64,000 nt of DNA from Bacillota bacterium (GCA_012518215.1 JAAYSV010000020.1:1-64000); one strand, 5' to 3'. Shown: positions 1 through 8,133, numbered from the stretch's first letter. Program-made: numbers and translations. The notes: generated by a model not told the origin, from the letters alone.

Positions 1-4
1 GCGA

Positions 5-117
5 AACGGGACTGCCGACGTGATGTCGGCAGCCGGATACTTCACAGGACGTGAAGATTGGAGGTGTTCCCGTTGAGCCCGAGCCTGAACCGTTCTTTTG
101 CTATGGCCCATGAACGG
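5..117. other. Hairpin-rich segment, possible structured RNA
   Basis: Several exact inverted repeats nest here. AACGGGA (5-11) pairs with TCCCGTT (68-74). Inside that closing stem lie TGCCGAC/GTCGGCA (13-19 with 25-31, 5-base loop) and TTCAC/GTGAA (41-45 with 51-55, 5-base loop), giving a three-way junction on paper. CCGTTC (90-95) pairs with GAACGG (112-117). This looks like the end of a structured RNA that may start before the window, but I cannot match it to a known family and the strand is unknown. Frame 2 is also open from base 2 to a TGA at 74-76, so the tail of an upstream gene is possible. Confidence 0.35.
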
Positions 118-556
118 CCCAGTCGCCAAGCCAACATATAAAAAAAGATTCCACGCTGTGCTATGCCTACCAATTCAGGTTGGCATTTTAGCATTACTTT
201 CCCCCTAGGGCATAGTGCTTGTGTATTTGCGAGAAACCGCTTGCTCTGAATGGCAACGTAAAAGCATTCTTCATTGCGCACCGTAGTAAAAAACCGCACT
301 ACCTGTCATTCACAGGAAACCGCAGGCGACCGAAGAATCCCCTCCTCGAACACCACTTACCACCTGCCTAAACTGGTTCCTGGTTTTGTTTTTCCCCGTC
401 CCGTTGCCCATGGTTTTCGAGAGTCAAAAAAAACTGACTGTCCGGCAAGCCCATGCTGAAGGTGCCAGGGGTTGGTGATGGTTCCCTTGAATTTTTTGGG
501 AACGATTGGCACAGAATATGTCCTGAAGCCAATTAACAGCGGAAGGGGGAAGATGG
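118..556. other. Non-coding stretch, no supported gene
   Basis: No ORF here has a credible start, ribosome site or recognisable protein. Much of 200-420 is pyrimidine-rich on the + strand, unlike the purine-rich coding DNA that follows. CTATGCCTA (161-169) and TAGGGCATAG (206-215) form an imperfect inverted repeat around CCAA/TTGG. The heptamer AAACCGC occurs at 234, 291 and 317. I see no function. Confidence 0.4.
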
Positions 557-721
557 ATGGCAGAACTGATCACCAACCTTGGACGACTGCGCGATAATTT
601 GCTACGCGAGTATATGCTGGCTCGGGGGCTGGAAAAAGCCACGGTTCTGACGAGGATAATTGATATCGATGAACAGATAGAAAATGAAAGAGAACGCCGT
701 GGTGAGAAAATTGTCCGGTAA
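557..721 (+). CDS. Spo0E-like small protein (54 aa)
   Basis: This short ORF starts at ATG 557 behind the purine-rich site GGAAGGGGGAAG. The product is a predicted two-helix protein: a first helix around LGRLRDNLL, a GLEKATVL turn, then a second helix with IDIDEQIENE. That layout resembles the Spo0E family of aspartyl-phosphate phosphatases, which dephosphorylate Spo0A~P and delay sporulation; their usual signature is a helix with SxxLD. Here the equivalent stretch reads TRIIDID, so the serine is threonine and the match is imperfect. A GGCGGG/CCCGCC hairpin follows the stop. It could instead be an unrelated helical-hairpin peptide. Confidence 0.5.
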   Translation: MAELITNLGRLRDNLLREYMLARGLEKATVLTRIIDIDEQIENERERRGEKIVR

Positions 722-759
722 AATGACACATGATGGATATACAATGAAAAAATTTTATT

Positions 760-783
760 GGCGGGGAATTTCCCGCCTGTTTG
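760..783 (+). terminator. Hairpin after the Spo0E-like gene
   Basis: GGCGGG (760-765) and CCCGCC (772-777) pair around a 6-base loop. The following T tract is weak (TGTTTG), so this may be an inefficient intrinsic terminator separating the small ORF from the moxR operon. Confidence 0.45.
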
Positions 784-827
784 CTGAAGGGGGATAATTT
801 CGAATAATGGTAATTTAGTATATTTTA

Positions 828-857
828 TTGGTTTTAATACAAGGAAGATGTTATCAT
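828..857 (+). promoter_or_regulatory. Possible promoter of the moxR-VWA-cooC operon
   Basis: TTGGTT (828-833) and TATCAT (852-857) are separated by 18 bases, a fair sigma-A match. The transcript would start near 864, on the ribosome site of the TTG-initiated gene at 881, so the leader would be very short. Confidence 0.35.
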
Positions 858-880
858 ATTGAAGAAAGGGGTGCATTTGT

Positions 881-1768
881 TTGCAGTTGGATATGCGGGG
901 CTTGTACCGCCGCCTGGAAGAAATCAATTATATCGGTGAAGAAGAAAATATTTTTACTGTCTTTCTGGCCCTGAGGCTGCAGAAGCCTTTGCTGATAGAA
1001 GGTGCGCCTGGGGTGGGAAAAACAGAGATGGGCAAGGCTCTGGCAGAGGTTTTTGGAGCCGAACTGATCCGGTTGCAGTGCTACGAGGGTCTTGATGAGA
1101 ACAAGGCACTCTACGAATGGAATTATCAGAAGCAATTGCTGGCCATACAGATGAGCAAGGAACTGGGTGTGCAGGATCTGGACACCGCGGATCTGTTTAC
1201 CATGGATTATCTGTTGCAGAGACCCCTTTTGAAGGCAATCAGATCTACCGAAAAGGCGGTACTGCTCATCGATGAGGTTGACAAATGCGACCATGAATTC
1301 GAGGCGTTTTTGTTCGAGGTTTTATCCGATTTCCAGGTATCGATTCCCGAATTGGGCACGATCAAAGCCCGGCAAATACCGATCGTCGTGCTGACCAGTA
1401 ACAGTGAACGGGAGCTTTCTGATGGGTTGAGGAGGCGCTGTATCTATCTCTATCTTGATTTCCCCAGTGTGGAAAGGGAGATCAAGATCATCAACAGGAG
1501 GGTTCCGGAAGCGAGGGGGAGGTTGGCCGAGGAAATCGCCCGAACGATCAGTGTCCTGCGGGAAAATGGGCATATCCAGAAGAAACCTTCCATTGCTGAA
1601 ACAATTGACTGGGCAAGGGCCCTGGTTTCGCTGGGACATGATCGTCTGGATGCCACCCTGATACAGAATTCATTGGGGGTGCTGTTGAAGTCCAAGCGGG
1701 ACCAGCAGATCTTCAAGGAAGAAGTGGATGTGGAGATGCTCTGGCGCAGGGTGGGTGAACGATCCTGA
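881..1768 (+). CDS. MoxR-family AAA+ ATPase
   Basis: The gene starts at TTG 881 behind GAAAGGGG. The 295-residue product has a Walker A motif GAPGVGKT at 41-48, Walker B VLLIDE near 127-132, a sensor-1 asparagine in VVLTSN, and the LRRRC arginine-finger region, followed by a helical lid. MoxR ATPases act as chaperones that help build cofactors or complexes, usually with a VWA-domain partner; CoxD of the aerobic CO dehydrogenase system is a studied relative. The next gene is such a VWA protein and the third encodes a CooC-type ATPase. I infer a maturation role; the client is unknown. Confidence 0.9.
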   Translation: MQLDMRGLYRRLEEINYIGEEENIFTVFLALRLQKPLLIEGAPGVGKTEMGKALAEVFGAELIRLQCYEGLDENKALYEWNYQKQLLAIQMSKELGVQDLDTADLFTMDYLLQRPLLKAIRSTEKAVLLIDEVDKCDHEFEAFLFEVLSDFQVSIPELGTIKARQIPIVVLTSNSERELSDGLRRRCIYLYLDFPSVEREIKIINRRVPEARGRLAEEIARTISVLRENGHIQKKPSIAETIDWARALVSLGHDRLDATLIQNSLGVLLKSKRDQQIFKEEVDVEMLWRRVGERS

Positions 1769-1815
1769 ACAGTTGTTTGTTCTGAAGGGGGTGCCGGACA
1801 GGCGCGGGGGACGGG

Positions 1816-3138
1816 ATGGTCAAGAACAGTTTTGAGATACATATCGTTAATTTTGCCTCCTTGCTTCGCAGGCAGGGGGTACTGATCGGAACCGCTGAAC
1901 TTCTGGATGCGCTGGAGGCAATCATGATCACCGGGCTGGATGACCGGCGCAAGTTCAAAGCTGCCCTCAGGGCAACCATGGTCAAGAAGGCTGCCGATTT
2001 TGATCTTTTTGAGCGGAATTTTGAACATTATTTTGCCTCGCCGGGTGAGGCTGCGGAACAGTGGCATCAGGGTAAGAAGCTGGAGAAGAGGTACCAGAGG
2101 TATCTGGACCAGGCCGATGAGGAATTGGTTTTTATGGGGGAACAGCTGGATCTGGAGGAATCAGAGAAAGTTGTTTTTTCTGCTTTGCCTGAAAAAGAGA
2201 GGGCCAGGATAAGGCATTTTGTCAGGGAAACGGAAGAGGGGAACAAGATCAGCCCAACCTTCAAACCCATGCTGGAATCGATTGTCAAGGGTTCGCTTCG
2301 TTACTGGCGAAGCCGCCATGGATTGTCGATGCAGAGGCCGCCCGCGGTTACCGGTGATTCTTGCCGGGATTGGGCTCTGGCTGCTTCGGGGGAGGGCAGT
2401 TCGACAGGGTTGAAGATGCAGGACATGAGTATGATTTCCGGGAAGGATGTGGCTGCCGCCACCGAGATCATGCGCAAGATGTCACGCAAACTCGCCGTTT
2501 CGCTTTCTCGCCGTTACAAGATGGGCGGACAGCGGTGGCGGTTTGACCCGCGCCGGACAATGAGGAATAATATGAGCCATGGCGGTTATATTTACGAATT
2601 GAAATATGTCCAAAGGAAAAAGCATAAATTACGACTTCTGCTTCTGTGTGATGTTTCAGGTTCCATGATCCGCTATACGGGTTTCATTCTTCCGTTTATC
2701 TATGGCCTGAATGCCGTGGTTGGGGATATAGAGAGTTTTGTATTTGCCGAGGGGCTGGAAAGGATCACGCCATTCCTGGCCCGGGGCCTCTCCTTTGAGG
2801 AGACGATACGGGAAGTCATGAAAGACAATAAACAGTGGGGTGGGGGCACAAGACTCGGGGTGGCTCTGGATGGGATTCTGTGCAGATATGAAAGCCTGTT
2901 GACTCCCCGCACGATCGTGTTGATAATCAGCGATACCAAGACTACCTCTTTGCAGCATGCTCTGGAAAATGTGAACGCCTTGAAGGCGAAGGTCAAAGAT
3001 GTTATCTGGCTGAATACGCTTCCCAAGCCTGAATGGGAGCGGTTTCGTTCTGTCCAATCTTTTGGCAGGGTTACGCGTATGTTTCCCTGCAATCGGCTTA
3101 TTGATCTGGAGAGAATCGTCGAGAAAAAAATAATCTAG
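1816..3138 (+). CDS. VWA-domain protein, CoxE-like
   Basis: This 440-residue protein is the usual partner of MoxR ATPases. The first ~250 residues are helical and rich in charge; the C-terminal half is a von Willebrand A fold with an intact MIDAS signature DVSGS beginning at D279, a GGGTRLG loop for the MIDAS threonine, and ISDT further on. There is no signal peptide or membrane segment, so it should be cytoplasmic. The ATG at 1816 follows GCGGGGGACGGG. It lies 47 bases after moxR and 20 before cooC, which suggests one transcript. CoxE-type proteins act with CoxD-type ATPases in metal-centre assembly; that function is inferred here. Confidence 0.87.
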   Translation: MVKNSFEIHIVNFASLLRRQGVLIGTAELLDALEAIMITGLDDRRKFKAALRATMVKKAADFDLFERNFEHYFASPGEAAEQWHQGKKLEKRYQRYLDQADEELVFMGEQLDLEESEKVVFSALPEKERARIRHFVRETEEGNKISPTFKPMLESIVKGSLRYWRSRHGLSMQRPPAVTGDSCRDWALAASGEGSSTGLKMQDMSMISGKDVAAATEIMRKMSRKLAVSLSRRYKMGGQRWRFDPRRTMRNNMSHGGYIYELKYVQRKKHKLRLLLLCDVSGSMIRYTGFILPFIYGLNAVVGDIESFVFAEGLERITPFLARGLSFEETIREVMKDNKQWGGGTRLGVALDGILCRYESLLTPRTIVLIISDTKTTSLQHALENVNALKAKVKDVIWLNTLPKPEWERFRSVQSFGRVTRMFPCNRLIDLERIVEKKII

Positions 3139-3158
3139 GAGAAGGAGGAGATCTTGTC

Positions 3159-3914
3159 ATGACTGTAAAGATTGCCATAGCCGGGAAAGGGGGAACCGGG
3201 AAAACGACGCTTTCAGCACTACTGATACAATATCTGGCCAAAAACCATCCCGGCAAATCCATATTTGCTGTCGATGCCGATGCCAATGCCAATCTCAACG
3301 AGGTGCTCGGGCTGGAGGTAGAAGAGACGATCAGCGATATTCTGGATTCTATCAAGGATCCCAAGGCCGTGCCTGCAGGGATGACCAAGGATATGTTCGT
3401 GCAATATGGCATCAGCAGGGCGATAGTGGAGATGGATGCCTATGACCTTCTGGTCATGGGGAACCCGCAGGGGCCGGGATGTTACTGTTTTCCCCTGGAC
3501 CTGCTGAGCAAATATCTTGAAAGAATGGCCAAAAATTATGATTACATGGTTACCGACAACGAGGCGGGACTGGAACATCTCAGCCGGAAGGTTATTCCGT
3601 CGATGGATTATCTGTTGATTGTCAGTGATGCCACCGTCAGGGGCATTAGATCGGCCGGCAGGGTAAGGGAGATAGCCGAAAGGGTCAAAATTGACATAGG
3701 CAAGACATTTCTGATCGTATCTCGCGGAGACGATGAACAGTTGGCTACATTGAAAGGCGAGATTGACAGGACAGGCTTGACCTTGCTGGGAGTGGTTCCC
3801 TATGACAGCCTGATTCCCCAGTATGATCTTGAAGGCCGTGCGCTGGTGGATCTTCCCGCCGATTCCGTGTCCTTGAAAGCTTCGGAGGGATTGTTCCGCA
3901 AGCTGGGGTTTTAG
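3159..3914 (+). CDS. cooC: CooC-type nickel-insertion/maturation ATPase (first copy)
   Basis: The 251-residue protein has the deviant Walker A motif GKGGTGKTT at 9-17, the VDADANANLNE switch region typical of the CooC/MinD/NifH class, and the CYC motif (C108, C110) that in CooC binds metal at the dimer interface. CooC ATPases insert nickel into carbon monoxide dehydrogenase or, as AcsF, help mature acetyl-CoA synthase. A strong AGGAGAAGGAGG site precedes ATG 3159. This copy sits with MoxR and VWA genes rather than with a CODH gene; a second CooC lies at 51508 at the head of the CODH/ACS operon. Which client this copy serves cannot be read from sequence. Confidence 0.88.
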   Translation: MTVKIAIAGKGGTGKTTLSALLIQYLAKNHPGKSIFAVDADANANLNEVLGLEVEETISDILDSIKDPKAVPAGMTKDMFVQYGISRAIVEMDAYDLLVMGNPQGPGCYCFPLDLLSKYLERMAKNYDYMVTDNEAGLEHLSRKVIPSMDYLLIVSDATVRGIRSAGRVREIAERVKIDIGKTFLIVSRGDDEQLATLKGEIDRTGLTLLGVVPYDSLIPQYDLEGRALVDLPADSVSLKASEGLFRKLGF

Positions 3915-4089
3915 GATGAGCCATGCTTTGTTTTCCGGGGGGACTGCATAACCGGAATCGGGATGAAGGATGTACAGGAGTCGCGTTCAATCATGGCCAT
4001 GGGTGGCACGGGCTTCAACATGTGGGGGTATGGATCCCGAGTCAAAGTGTATAATTTTGGGCCGGACAGGGCCGCAAGGGGGAAGCAGA

Positions 4090-4749
4090 ATGTTCGTGGA
4101 CCGGGAGGATGCCGGTAAGCAACTGGCGGCAAAGATGTTGCCTCATGGTTGGTACAATCCTCTGATCCTCGGTGTGCCCCGGGGCGGTGTGGTTGTTGCC
4201 CGTTTTCTGTGGGAGCGGTTGGGAGGGGAACTGGATCTGTACATCACGCGCAAGATAGGGGCGCCGACCCAACCCGAACTGGCCGTGGGTGCCGTTTCTG
4301 CTGACGGCAGTATCACGCTTAACCACGAGGTTGTTTCGGGGTTGGGCATCTCTTCCACCTATATCGAGAGGGAGGCGGCCAGGGAACAGGAAGAAATCAG
4401 GAGGCGCCTCGAGGTGTACAGGGGGGAGAGGCCCCTGCCCCGATTGGCGGGAAGGCAGATTATCCTGGTCGATGATGGGGTGGCCACCGGCTCTACCCTG
4501 TTGGCCGCGCTCAAGGGGTTACGCGAGAGTGGCACGGGTGAGATTGTCCTTGCCGTTCCGGTCGGTCCGCCGGATACAATTTATCGCCTGGAAGCGGAGG
4601 TGGACAGGTTGTTCCATCTGGCAGCGCCTCCGCATTTTTCGGCCGTGGGGCAGTTTTACAGCCGTTTTGAACAGGTGGAAGACGACGAGGTCACAAGGAT
4701 ATTGAATGAGATATGGGGGAAGACAGATGGCGGAATTGAACATCGATGA
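4090..4749 (+). CDS. Phosphoribosyltransferase-domain protein
   Basis: A 219-residue protein of the type I phosphoribosyltransferase fold. Visible features are the N-terminal FVDREDAG start common to this subfamily, GVPRGGV, the TRKIGAP segment, and the PRPP-binding loop ILVDDGVATGST. Members are usually annotated only as predicted phosphoribosyltransferases and their substrate is unknown. The frame is open from ATG 3970, but I prefer ATG 4090 because AAGGGGGAAG lies just upstream and the extra 40 residues look non-conserved. It overlaps fabZ by 23 bases, suggesting translational coupling, with no evident metabolic link. Confidence 0.82.
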   Translation: MFVDREDAGKQLAAKMLPHGWYNPLILGVPRGGVVVARFLWERLGGELDLYITRKIGAPTQPELAVGAVSADGSITLNHEVVSGLGISSTYIEREAAREQEEIRRRLEVYRGERPLPRLAGRQIILVDDGVATGSTLLAALKGLRESGTGEIVLAVPVGPPDTIYRLEAEVDRLFHLAAPPHFSAVGQFYSRFEQVEDDEVTRILNEIWGKTDGGIEHR

Positions 4750-5158
4750 AATTCTGGGGATGATCCCGCATCGTTATCCGTTTCTGCTGGTTGACAGGAT
4801 CCTGGAGATTGTTCCGGGGGAGAAGGCGACAGGCTTGAAAAATGTCAGCATCAACGAGCCTTTTTTCCAGGGGCATTTTCCCGGAGACCCCATCATGCCG
4901 GGGGTTCTCCAGGCAGAAGCTCTGGCCCAGGTGGGGGCGGTGACCCTTCTGGTACAACCGGAGTACAGGAACAGATTGATCCTTTTTGCCGGAATTGACA
5001 AATTTCGTTTCCGTGGAGTGGTACGCCCCGGGGATCAGATGATCATGCGGTTGGAGGTTCTCGGAATGAGGAAGGGTGCCGGGAAAGCCCAGGGTGAAAT
5101 CACTGTGGATGGCAAGGTGGTTTCGGGGGGACAGATCATGTTTGCGGTTATGGAATGA
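4727..5158 (+). CDS. fabZ: 3-hydroxyacyl-ACP dehydratase FabZ
   Basis: FabZ removes water from 3-hydroxyacyl-ACP in fatty acid elongation. The 143-residue protein shows the hot-dog fold signature: IPHRYPFLLVDR near the N-terminus and GHFPGDPIMPGVLQAEA, with catalytic His50 and Glu64. Length is normal for the family. I chose ATG 4727, seven codons inside the longest frame, because GGGGGAAG is then well placed. No other fatty acid genes are nearby, so it is separated from any fab cluster. Confidence 0.93.
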   Translation: MAELNIDEILGMIPHRYPFLLVDRILEIVPGEKATGLKNVSINEPFFQGHFPGDPIMPGVLQAEALAQVGAVTLLVQPEYRNRLILFAGIDKFRFRGVVRPGDQMIMRLEVLGMRKGAGKAQGEITVDGKVVSGGQIMFAVME

Positions 5159-5285
5159 TGGCGGGTCGGTAATAGCGACATTGTTCTGATAATCGTGCGG
5201 TGTTGTTTTGCCAGATGCCTTCCGATCCTGTTCCGGATGGAACGGTCAACGACCCCGTTTTTCAGGGAAGAACGGTTTATCTACA

Positions 5286-5314
5286 TTGACTTTAAAATTT
5301 TTATACGATATGAT
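5286..5314 (+). promoter_or_regulatory. sigma-A promoter for metK
   Basis: TTGACT (5286-5291), a 17-base spacer and TATGAT (5309-5314) form a near-consensus promoter immediately upstream of the SAM riboswitch, in AT-rich DNA. Confidence 0.75.
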
Positions 5315-5341
5315 TTGATACAAAATCACAATATATTTACT

Positions 5342-5455
5342 CTTATCCAGAGTGGAGGAGGGACGGGCCCGATGAATCCCGGCAACCAGGCTTCACTGCC
5401 AATGGTGCCAATTCCCGTGGAGGCCTTTCTGCAACCGGGGCCCCCGTTAGATAAG
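5342..5455 (+). promoter_or_regulatory. SAM-I (S-box) riboswitch
   Basis: The aptamer is recognisable from its P1 strands (CTTATCC at 5342 and AGATAAG ending at 5455) and its core, including GAGGGAC, GCCCGATGAA, CCCGGCAACC and GGTGCCAATTCC. S-box RNAs bind S-adenosylmethionine and switch off transcription. It precedes metK, the enzyme that makes SAM, so this is product feedback. Confidence 0.95.
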
Positions 5456-5466
5456 AGGTTATGTGC

Positions 5467-5499
5467 AACCTCTTTGAGCTGATGAGAGGTTTTTATTTT
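5467..5499 (+). terminator. Riboswitch-controlled intrinsic terminator (metK leader)
   Basis: AACCTCT (5467-5473) pairs with AGAGGTT (5485-5491), followed by TTTATTTT. The same AACCTCTT can instead pair with AAGAGGTT at 5453-5460, which overlaps the 3' strand of aptamer P1. SAM binding should hold P1 and free the terminator; without SAM the antiterminator forms. Confidence 0.88.
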
Positions 5500-5528
5500 G
5501 CACAAATTCCAACCTGGGAGGGAAGAAG

Positions 5529-6725
5529 ATGAACGAAGAACGTAGATTATTTACCTCGGAATCGGTCACGGAAGGACATCCCGACAAGGTCGCCGACCAG
5601 ATTTCCGATGCCATTCTGGATGCCATTCTCAAGGATGATGAAAATGGGAGGGTGGCGGTAGAAACCCTTGTTACCACCGGGTTGGCTCTGATAAGCGGGG
5701 AAATAACCACCAGATGTTATGTCGATATTCCCCGTATTGTCCGGAACAAGATCAAAGAGGTTGGCTACACGCGTGCCAAATATGGTTTTGACGGGGACAC
5801 ATGCGCGGTGCTCTGTTCAATAGACGAGCAATCGCCGGATATAGCCATCGGGGTGAACAAGTCCCGGGAATACAAACTCGAGCAGGACGGGGAGAATGAA
5901 TACGACAGGTTCGGGGCCGGTGATCAGGGGATGGTATTCGGCTTTGCTTGCAACGAAACTCCGGAATTGATGCCCCTGCCCATCGCCCTGGCCCACAAAC
6001 TGGCCCAGAGACTGGCTCTGGTCCGCAGGGAGAGGATTATAAAATACCTCAGGCCCGATGGCAAGACCCAGGTTACGGTTGAATATGAAGGTGATAAACC
6101 TCTCCGGGTAGATACCATCGTGGTGGCAGCACAACATCGGGATGATATCGAGTCGGGCCGGATTTACGAGGACATCCTGAACGATGTGATCGGGGAGATC
6201 GTGCCCCCGGGACTGATCGATGAACGTACTCGTATTCTGGTCAACCCGACGGGTCGATTCGTGGTCGGCGGGCCTCTTGGTGATGCCGGGTTGACGGGAC
6301 GGAAAATCATCGTGGATACATATGGTGGTCATGCCCGCCATGGCGGGGGGGCCTTCTCGGGCAAGGATCCGACCAAGGTCGACCGTTCGGGAGCGTATGC
6401 TGCACGCTATATCGCCAAGAACATCGTGGCAGCCGGGTTGGCTGACAGGTGTGAAATCCAGGTGGCCTATGCCATCGGAGTGGCCAGGCCCGTTTCCATG
6501 TCCGTGGATACTTTTGGAACCAACAGGATTTCCGAAAGAAAAATCGAGGCCATGATACGGGAACATTTTGATTTGAGGCCCGGGGCCATAATCGACCACT
6601 TGAACCTGAAGAATCCTATCTATCAAAGCCTGGCTGCCTATGGCCATTTTGGACGCCCGGAATTGGATCTTCCCTGGGAGAAAACGGACAAAGCTGCTGT
6701 CATCAGGAAAGAAGTCGGTCTGTAA
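5529..6725 (+). CDS. metK: S-adenosylmethionine synthetase
   Basis: MetK joins methionine and ATP to form SAM, releasing phosphate and diphosphate. The 398-residue product is full length and shows [16 protein letters not shown] near residue 16, the GAGDQG motif of the methionine/ATP site, and the glycine-rich [16 protein letters not shown] loop. ATG 5529 follows GGGAGGGAAGAAG. Expression is evidently controlled by the SAM riboswitch and terminator just upstream. Confidence 0.97.
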   Translation: MNEERRLFTSESVTEGHPDKVADQISDAILDAILKDDENGRVAVETLVTTGLALISGEITTRCYVDIPRIVRNKIKEVGYTRAKYGFDGDTCAVLCSIDEQSPDIAIGVNKSREYKLEQDGENEYDRFGAGDQGMVFGFACNETPELMPLPIALAHKLAQRLALVRRERIIKYLRPDGKTQVTVEYEGDKPLRVDTIVVAAQHRDDIESGRIYEDILNDVIGEIVPPGLIDERTRILVNPTGRFVVGGPLGDAGLTGRKIIVDTYGGHARHGGGAFSGKDPTKVDRSGAYAARYIAKNIVAAGLADRCEIQVAYAIGVARPVSMSVDTFGTNRISERKIEAMIREHFDLRPGAIIDHLNLKNPIYQSLAAYGHFGRPELDLPWEKTDKAAVIRKEVGL

Positions 6726-6762
6726 TTGCAATTGCCAGCAGGGCAAAAAGGAGCCTTCAAGG

Positions 6763-7482
6763 ATGCCGGCCACCTGGTTGGAAAGTTTTCTGGATTTATT
6801 TTTCCCCCCGGCCTGCCTTCTCTGCCGGGTACGGATAAGCCCCGGTGCAGCAAGTTTCCCGTTCTGCAGTTCCTGTCTTCCGGAAGTGAAACTTGCAGGT
6901 CGATATTGCCTGAAATGTAATAGCAGCGGGACCAGTAAATTGCCTTGCCGCTGTGGCCGGGATGGCCTGTTGCCCGGAGGACTTTACGGGCTGGCCTGGT
7001 ACGAGGGAGCATGGAGAAAACTGTTGCTGGATCTGAAATACGGGGACAAGCCTTATCTGGCCCGCAACATCGGCAGGTTGCTGGGGGAATCGTTGCAGGG
7101 CCTCGAGGAGTGGCCTGCACCGGAACTGGTAACGGCAATTCCACTTTTCCCTGCAAAAAAGAGGGAGAGGGGATACAACCAGGCGGCTCTTCTGGCCCGA
7201 AGGGTGGGAAGTGAACTGGGCATCCCTTACATACCGCTTCTGGCCAGGGTACGTAGCACATTGCCGCAAACCTCCCTGTCCCGGAAAGAAAGAAGGGAGA
7301 ATGTCAAGGGTGCGTTTTCCTGCATTGAAGGAGCCCGGCTGCAGGGGAAGAGGATCCTGCTTGTCGATGATATCTTCACCACGGGATCGACCATGAGGGA
7401 GGCCTCAAGGGTGCTGGCGACGGCAGGGGCCGGGGAGATTGTTGGCGCGGTGGCAGCGATTCAAAGAAAAACCGAATGGTAG
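6763..7482 (+). CDS. comF: ComF-family phosphoribosyltransferase-like protein
   Basis: A 239-residue ComF homologue. The N-terminal part carries cysteine pairs (CLLC, CSSC, CLKC) expected to bind zinc, and the C-terminal part has a phosphoribosyltransferase fold with LVDDIFTTGST. In naturally competent bacteria ComF supports uptake of transforming DNA; outside them its role is unclear. The ATG at 6763 has AAAAAGGAG at good spacing. The longer frame starting inside metK is unlikely. The order comF-hpf-secA-prfB is common in Firmicutes. Confidence 0.85.
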   Translation: MPATWLESFLDLFFPPACLLCRVRISPGAASFPFCSSCLPEVKLAGRYCLKCNSSGTSKLPCRCGRDGLLPGGLYGLAWYEGAWRKLLLDLKYGDKPYLARNIGRLLGESLQGLEEWPAPELVTAIPLFPAKKRERGYNQAALLARRVGSELGIPYIPLLARVRSTLPQTSLSRKERRENVKGAFSCIEGARLQGKRILLVDDIFTTGSTMREASRVLATAGAGEIVGAVAAIQRKTEW

Positions 7483-7593
7483 GGGAACGGTGTTTTACCT
7501 GTTCCGGCTACCCGGAATTGAGCAGGATTTTTCCGGTATTTGGGGAATAGTATTGTTAAGCAAGAATTATATTTTGAAGGGGGTAAGAGCCAT

Positions 7594-8133
7594 ATGAAAA
7601 TTTATATCAGAGGGAAAAATATTGATGTTACCCCGGCTTTGGAAGAATATGCGGAAAAAAAATTGTCCAAGCTGTACAAATTTTTTGAGGATAATACGGA
7701 AACCCAGGTTGTTTTTTCCATCACCCGGCAGGAACATACGGTCGAGGTAACGGTGCTTTTCAACAGTCTGATCCTGCGCTCGGAGGAGACCACCGATGAT
7801 ATGTACGCATCCATCGATCTGGTCGTGGATAAACTTGAAAAACAGGTGATCAAGTACCGTAAAAAATTGAAACGCCGTCTGCGCCTGGGAGACCGCCAGT
7901 TGAATGAGCAATTGATGCTTCAAAGCGAAGATAAGGATAAAGAGGAAGACGAACCCAGGATAGTCAGAACCAAACAGTTTATTCTCAAGCCCATGCCTGT
8001 CGAGGAAGCTATTTTGCAGATGAATCTTCTCAGCCATGATTTTTTTGTGTTCAACAGTGCGGAGACCGATGCTATCAGTGTCCTCTACCGCCGGAAGGAT
8101 GGCAATTACGGGCTGATCGAACCGGAATTTTGA
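7594..8133 (+). CDS. hpf: Ribosome hibernation promoting factor, long form
   Basis: The 179-residue length and two-domain layout mark a long HPF. The N-terminal YfiA-like domain (about 1-100) opens with MKIYIRGKNIDVT and binds the decoding centre; the C-terminal domain (about 120-179) contains RTKQFILKPM and dimerises to pair 70S ribosomes into 100S particles in stationary phase. ATG 7594 lies behind GAAGGGGGTAAG. It is followed within 6 bases by an uncharacterised gene that is probably co-transcribed. Confidence 0.93.
   Translation: MKIYIRGKNIDVTPALEEYAEKKLSKLYKFFEDNTETQVVFSITRQEHTVEVTVLFNSLILRSEETTDDMYASIDLVVDKLEKQVIKYRKKLKRRLRLGDRQLNEQLMLQSEDKDKEEDEPRIVRTKQFILKPMPVEEAILQMNLLSHDFFVFNSAETDAISVLYRRKDGNYGLIEPEF

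Noticed and set aside
234-323. Three copies of AAACCGC as a possible repeat array
   Set aside because: Spacings are uneven (57 and 26 bases), the unit is 7 bases, and flanks are unrelated; not CRISPR and probably chance.
505-522. Possible sigma-54 promoter before the Spo0E-like ORF (TGGCAC then ATGTC)
   Set aside because: The -24 half is good but the -12 half has GT instead of GC, and no enhancer site is visible.
5195-5482. Plus-strand ORF of 95 codons over the metK leader
   Set aside because: It runs through the promoter, SAM riboswitch and antiterminator; these explain the sequence and the ORF has no ribosome site.
5817-6773. Long minus-strand ORF of 318 codons opposite metK
   Set aside because: It is the antisense shadow of a strongly conserved gene, with no ribosome site and no recognisable product.
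7502-7517. TTCCGG/CCGGAA hairpin after comF as a terminator
   Set aside because: No T tract follows directly and the stem is only 6 bp.
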